A program made the translations under genes and the position numbers. Below the pieces are notes generated by a model. It was not told the DNA's origin. It ran no database searches and saw nothing but the letters and a program-made list of their open reading frames with translations. 10,012 bases of DNA from Sphingomonadaceae bacterium (GTDB taxonomy: Bacteria; Pseudomonadota; Alphaproteobacteria; Sphingomonadales; Sphingomonadaceae), in the NCBI GenBank assembly GCA_004282995.1, contig SHLU01000069.1:1-10012 (forward strand), read 5' to 3'. Below are positions 7,072 to 10,012 of the stretch, piece by piece (the stretch's first letter is position 1; every line of letters begins with the position of its first letter).

Positions 7072-7796
7072 TGATCGACAACCTGCCGTACCGACAGGTC
7101 GCCGTAGATGATGTTCGTCCCGGAGGCCTTCTGTGCGTGGCCGATCATGCATCCAACTACGTGCCCGACGGCATCGATCTCGGTATCGATCGGTCACTCC
7201 TGAACGAGCATATTGCGCTCGATATCGGGGTGGAGGGCATCGCGGACCGGCTCGCCCGTCGTCACGGTATCCCCGCACATATTGCCTGCGTCAGCCGTCT
7301 GGTTTGCGACTTGCATCGCAACGAGGATGATCCTGCCGTCGTGCCTACCGAAAGCGACGGGCGCCTGGTGCCCGGCAACATCGGTGCCGATGTGGAGGCG
7401 CGGCTCAACCTGTTCCATCGCCCCTATCACTACGAGCTCGGCAAGCTGATCAAGCGGTTGAAACCGCGTATGCTGATCGCGCTGCACAGCTTCACGCCTA
7501 GCCTCGAGACGAGCGACGAGGAGCGTCCTTGGGAAGTCGCGCTACTGTACAACAATGACGACCGCGCCGCGCGTCACGCGATCCGCCTGTTCGGCGAGCA
7601 GGGGCTGACCGTCGGCGATAACGAGCCGTACTCGGGCAAGCAGCTCAATGCGACAATGGACCGCCACGCAGAGGCGAACGGCATCCCCTATTGCACGGTC
7701 GAGATCCGTCAGGACCAGATCGATACGAAGGCGGGGCAGGCGCGCTGGGCCGTGATGCTGGCCGATGTCCTGGGCCGGGTGGCGCTCGAGGTCTAA
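7068..7796 (+). CDS. N-formylglutamate amidohydrolase family protein
   Basis: A 242-residue cytoplasmic hydrolase of the FGase family (PF05013; HutG type). In histidine breakdown these enzymes split N-formyl-glutamate into glutamate and formate using a metal-bound water. Family motifs visible are CVADHASNYVP (23-33), HIALDIG (48-54), SRLVCDLHRNEDDPAVVPTES (76-96) and the metal/substrate motif ALHSFTP (138-144). There are no hut genes next to it, so the true substrate may differ from formylglutamate; paralogues of this family outside hut operons are common. The start ATG at 7068 overlaps the ispE stop (ATGA), and AAAGG lies about nine bases upstream. A second ATG follows immediately at 7071. 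Confidence 0.9.
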   Translation: MMIDNLPYRQVAVDDVRPGGLLCVADHASNYVPDGIDLGIDRSLLNEHIALDIGVEGIADRLARRHGIPAHIACVSRLVCDLHRNEDDPAVVPTESDGRLVPGNIGADVEARLNLFHRPYHYELGKLIKRLKPRMLIALHSFTPSLETSDEERPWEVALLYNNDDRAARHAIRLFGEQGLTVGDNEPYSGKQLNATMDRHAEANGIPYCTVEIRQDQIDTKAGQARWAVMLADVLGRVALEV

Positions 7797-7830
7797 AGCC
7801 CGCCTTGGCAGGCCCTTCAGCAAACTTACG

Positions 7831-7859
7831 TTAGCACCGACGTTTCTCTCTGCTAGGCT
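7831..7859 (+). promoter_or_regulatory. Candidate ilvD promoter with extended -10
   Basis: In the 88-base gap before ilvD, TTAGCA (7831-7836) and TAGGCT (7854-7859) are separated by exactly 17 bases, and TGC directly precedes the -10 (extended -10 TGn). Initiation would fall near 7866, leaving a short leader of about 20 bases with an AAGAGAG ribosome site. The element matches to the consensus are moderate (4/6 and 3/6). No leader peptide or T-box attenuator is visible in the gap. Confidence 0.35.
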
Positions 7860-7884
7860 CGAGGCCCGCAAAGAGAGACTGTCG

Positions 7885-9741
7885 ATGCCGCAATACCGTT
7901 CACGCACTACCACGCACGGGCGCAATATGGCCGGTGCGCGAGGCCTTTGGCGCGCCACAGGCATGAAGGATGAGGACTTCGGCAAGCCCATCATCGCGGT
8001 GGTCAACAGCTTCACCCAGTTCGTGCCCGGGCATGTGCATTTGAAAGACCTCGGGCAGCTGGTCGCGCGCGAGATCGAGGCGGCGGGCGGGGTTGCCAAG
8101 GAATTCAACACCATCGCGGTCGATGACGGCATCGCCATGGGGCATGACGGCATGCTCTATTCGCTTCCCAGCCGCGACCTCATCGCCGACAGCGTCGAAT
8201 ACATGGTCAACGCCCACTGCGCCGATGCAATGGTCTGCATCTCCAATTGCGACAAGATCACGCCGGGCATGTTGATGGCATCGATGCGGATCAATATCCC
8301 GACCGTCTTTGTCAGTGGCGGCCCGATGGAAGCGGGCAAGGTCGTGATTAAGGGTAAGGAAGTAGCGCTCGATCTGGTCGACGCGATGGTCGCGGCAGCA
8401 GACGAGAGTTACACCGACGAGGAAGTGGCAGAGATCGAACGCTCGGCCTGTCCCACCTGCGGCAGTTGCTCGGGCATGTTTACCGCGAATTCGATGAACT
8501 GCCTAACGGAGGCGCTCGGGCTTTCTCTGCCCGGCAATGGCTCGACGTTGGCGACGCATGCTGACCGGAAGGGCTTATTCGAGCGGGCCGGTCGCCTCGC
8601 AGTGACCTTGGCGCGCCGTTATTACGAGGAGGACGAGGAAGGGGTGTTGCCGCGCTCTATCGCGACCTTCGAGGCATTCGAGAACGCGATGAGCCTCGAT
8701 ATCGCGATGGGCGGTTCGACCAACACCGTGCTCCACCTGCTCGCTGCCGCGCATGAGGCGGGGGTCGATTTCACCATGGCGGATATCGACCGGCTGAGTC
8801 GTAAGGTGCCCTGCCTGTCGAAGGTCGCCCCCGCCAAGAGCGATGTGCACATGGAAGACGTCCATCGTGCCGGCGGCATAATGTCGATCCTCGGCGAGCT
8901 GGAGAAGGCAGGGCTGCTCCATACCGCGCTGCCCACTGTGCACAGCCCGACCATGGGCGATGCGCTGGACGACTGGGACATCGGGCGGACGCAGAACAAC
9001 AAGGTTCGCGAGTTCTATTCTGCAGCGCCGGGTGGAGTGCCGACGCAAACGGCGTTCAGTCAGTCAGCCCGATGGGAAAGTCTCGATATCGATCGGGAGA
9101 ACGGCGTCATTCGCAGTGCAGAGCACGCCTTCAGCCAGGATGGCGGCCTTGCGGTCCTCTACGGCAATATCGCCCGCGACGGCTGCATCGTGAAGACCGC
9201 CGGCGTCGACGAGAGCATCCTGACCTTTTCCGGGCAGGCCAAAGTCTACGAGAGCCAGGACGATGCCGTCACAGCGATTCTCACAGAGCAGGTGAAGGAA
9301 GGCGATGTCGTGGTCATCCGCTACGAAGGACCACGAGGCGGGCCGGGCATGCAGGAAATGCTCTATCCGACGAGCTACTTGAAATCGAAGGGGCTGGGTG
9401 CAGCCTGCGCCTTGCTGACTGACGGGCGTTTTTCGGGCGGTACCTCGGGCCTTTCGATCGGCCATGTTTCTCCCGAAGCAGCGGAAGGCGGCGAGATCGG
9501 CCTCGTAGAGGATGGCGACATGATCGAAATCTCGATCCCTGACCGCACGATCAATCTTGCCGTCAGCGACGAAGAGCTTGCACGCCGTCGCGCTGCGATG
9601 GACGCCAAAGGCGACAAGGCATGGTCCCCTTCGGCTCCGCGCCCGCGCAAGATCAGCCAGGCCCTCGAGGCCTATGCCGCGATGACCACCTCCGCGGCAC
9701 GCGGCGCAATTCGAGATGTTTCCCAGATCAAGCGTCGGTAG
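7885..9741 (+). CDS. ilvD: Dihydroxy-acid dehydratase
   Basis: A 618-residue iron-sulfur enzyme that dehydrates 2,3-dihydroxy-isovalerate and 2,3-dihydroxy-3-methylvalerate to the 2-keto acids in valine/isoleucine (and indirectly leucine) synthesis. It is strongly similar over its whole length, as I recall it, to the E. coli enzyme (about 616 residues), beginning YRSRTTTHGRNMAGARGLWR. Expected ligands are present: Cys122 in CISNCDKITPG, Cys195 in CPTCGSCSGMF (189-199) and Asp81 in VDDGIAMGH. The C-terminal TDGRFSGGTSGLSIGHVSPEA is intact. The ATG at 7885 is chosen over the longer frame from 7765 because it gives the family N-terminus and follows AAGAGAGA. It stands 88 bases after the previous gene, with a possible promoter of its own. 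Confidence 0.98.
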   Translation: MPQYRSRTTTHGRNMAGARGLWRATGMKDEDFGKPIIAVVNSFTQFVPGHVHLKDLGQLVAREIEAAGGVAKEFNTIAVDDGIAMGHDGMLYSLPSRDLIADSVEYMVNAHCADAMVCISNCDKITPGMLMASMRINIPTVFVSGGPMEAGKVVIKGKEVALDLVDAMVAAADESYTDEEVAEIERSACPTCGSCSGMFTANSMNCLTEALGLSLPGNGSTLATHADRKGLFERAGRLAVTLARRYYEEDEEGVLPRSIATFEAFENAMSLDIAMGGSTNTVLHLLAAAHEAGVDFTMADIDRLSRKVPCLSKVAPAKSDVHMEDVHRAGGIMSILGELEKAGLLHTALPTVHSPTMGDALDDWDIGRTQNNKVREFYSAAPGGVPTQTAFSQSARWESLDIDRENGVIRSAEHAFSQDGGLAVLYGNIARDGCIVKTAGVDESILTFSGQAKVYESQDDAVTAILTEQVKEGDVVVIRYEGPRGGPGMQEMLYPTSYLKSKGLGAACALLTDGRFSGGTSGLSIGHVSPEAAEGGEIGLVEDGDMIEISIPDRTINLAVSDEELARRRAAMDAKGDKAWSPSAPRPRKISQALEAYAAMTTSAARGAIRDVSQIKRR

Positions 9742-9779
9742 CCCTTGCTAGGCAGCGCGCGGCGTGGCAGCCGCTTCCT

Positions 9780-10012
9780 ATGGCCCCAAGTTCGAAATCT
9801 CGCAGCGCCGGCGCGGTCCTGACCGTTGAAAAGATGGCCGCGGCAGAGCGCGCTGCCATGACCTCCGGTGTCTCCGAATGGGAGCTGATGCAGCGCGCGG
9901 GCGAGGGAGCTGCCCGGTGGGTTGCGCGAATGGCCGGTGGCAGGTCGGTCAGCGTGTTGTGCGGTCCTGGAAACAATGGCGGTGACGGCTACGTGATTGC
10001 CGATTACCTTCA
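9780..10012 (+). CDS. NAD(P)H-hydrate epimerase (YjeF N-domain), C-terminus cut by window edge
   Basis: The first 77 residues of a metabolite-repair enzyme that interconverts the R and S forms of hydrated NAD(P)H. Visible are VLTVEKMAAAERAAMTSGVSEWELMQRAGEGAA, the usual YjeF N-terminal helix pattern, and the diagnostic CGPGNNGGDGYVIADYL near the window end. In most bacteria this domain is fused to the ADP/ATP-dependent (S)-NAD(P)H-hydrate dehydratase (Nnr, about 450-500 residues), but the fusion cannot be seen here. The ATG at 9780 gives a short extra N-terminus before the conserved part; it has no obvious Shine-Dalgarno sequence and the next in-frame ATG is at 9834, inside the conserved region. 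It starts 38 bases after ilvD on the same strand, so cotranscription is likely. Confidence 0.92.
   Translation, partial: MAPSSKSRSAGAVLTVEKMAAAERAAMTSGVSEWELMQRAGEGAARWVARMAGGRSVSVLCGPGNNGGDGYVIADYL

Noticed and set aside
4984..7278. A 764-residue open frame on the minus strand, opposite ETF-QO, ispE and the FGase gene.
   Set aside because: Three well-supported genes occupy the plus strand here, the antisense translation shows no recognisable motif or domain, and long antisense frames arise easily from codon bias in GC-rich genomes.
7803..7814. A small hairpin GCCT-TGGC-AGGC after the FGase gene as a terminator.
   Set aside because: The stem is only four base pairs and no T-run follows, so it is unlikely to end transcription.
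1..10012. A mobile element, CRISPR array, defence system or prophage segment.
   Set aside because: I saw no transposase, integrase, direct-repeat array, tRNA or change in coding style; all genes fit core chromosomal metabolism.

Overview
The window reads as ordinary chromosomal DNA from an alphaproteobacterium, most likely of the order Sphingomonadales (Erythrobacter/Sphingomonas type). This is an inference from high GC, very compact gene packing, the protein sequences, and a perfect alphaproteobacterial-style LexA box (GAAC-N7-GAAC). There is no mobile element, CRISPR array, rRNA or tRNA, and no gene-free stretch longer than about 90 bases. Every long reading frame is accounted for by ten genes, two of them cut by the window edges.

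Layout, left to right. (1) Bases 1-887, minus strand: the N-terminal 295 residues of a PA0069-family radical SAM protein (COG1533, the 'SplB-like' group), with a LexA-box match abutting its start codon. (2) Bases 979-1491, plus strand: a small two-helix membrane protein resembling the YcxB family. (3) Bases 1488-4520, minus strand: a tight three-gene unit read right to left, made of a uracil-DNA-glycosylase-like protein with lost catalytic motifs, a periplasmic Slt-type lytic transglycosylase (start overlapping the previous stop as ATGA), and MoaB. (4) An 82-base divergent intergenic region. (5) Bases 4603 to the end, plus strand: ETF-ubiquinone oxidoreductase, IspE (TTG start), an N-formylglutamate amidohydrolase family protein (ATGA overlap with ispE), then after 88 bases the branched-chain amino acid enzyme IlvD with a plausible promoter of its own, and finally the start of an NAD(P)H-hydrate epimerase (YjeF/Nnr).

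The plus-strand cluster is housekeeping metabolism: electrons from flavoprotein dehydrogenases to ubiquinone, isoprenoid precursor synthesis by the MEP route, an amide hydrolase of uncertain substrate, valine/isoleucine synthesis, and NAD(P)HX repair. The minus-strand trio mixes cell-wall turnover, molybdenum cofactor synthesis and a DNA-repair-fold protein, so its shared transcription looks positional rather than functional. I did not find a new multi-gene system. The two observations most worth following are the putative SOS control of the radical SAM gene and the apparently catalytically dead UDG-fold protein encoded just upstream of the transglycosylase.
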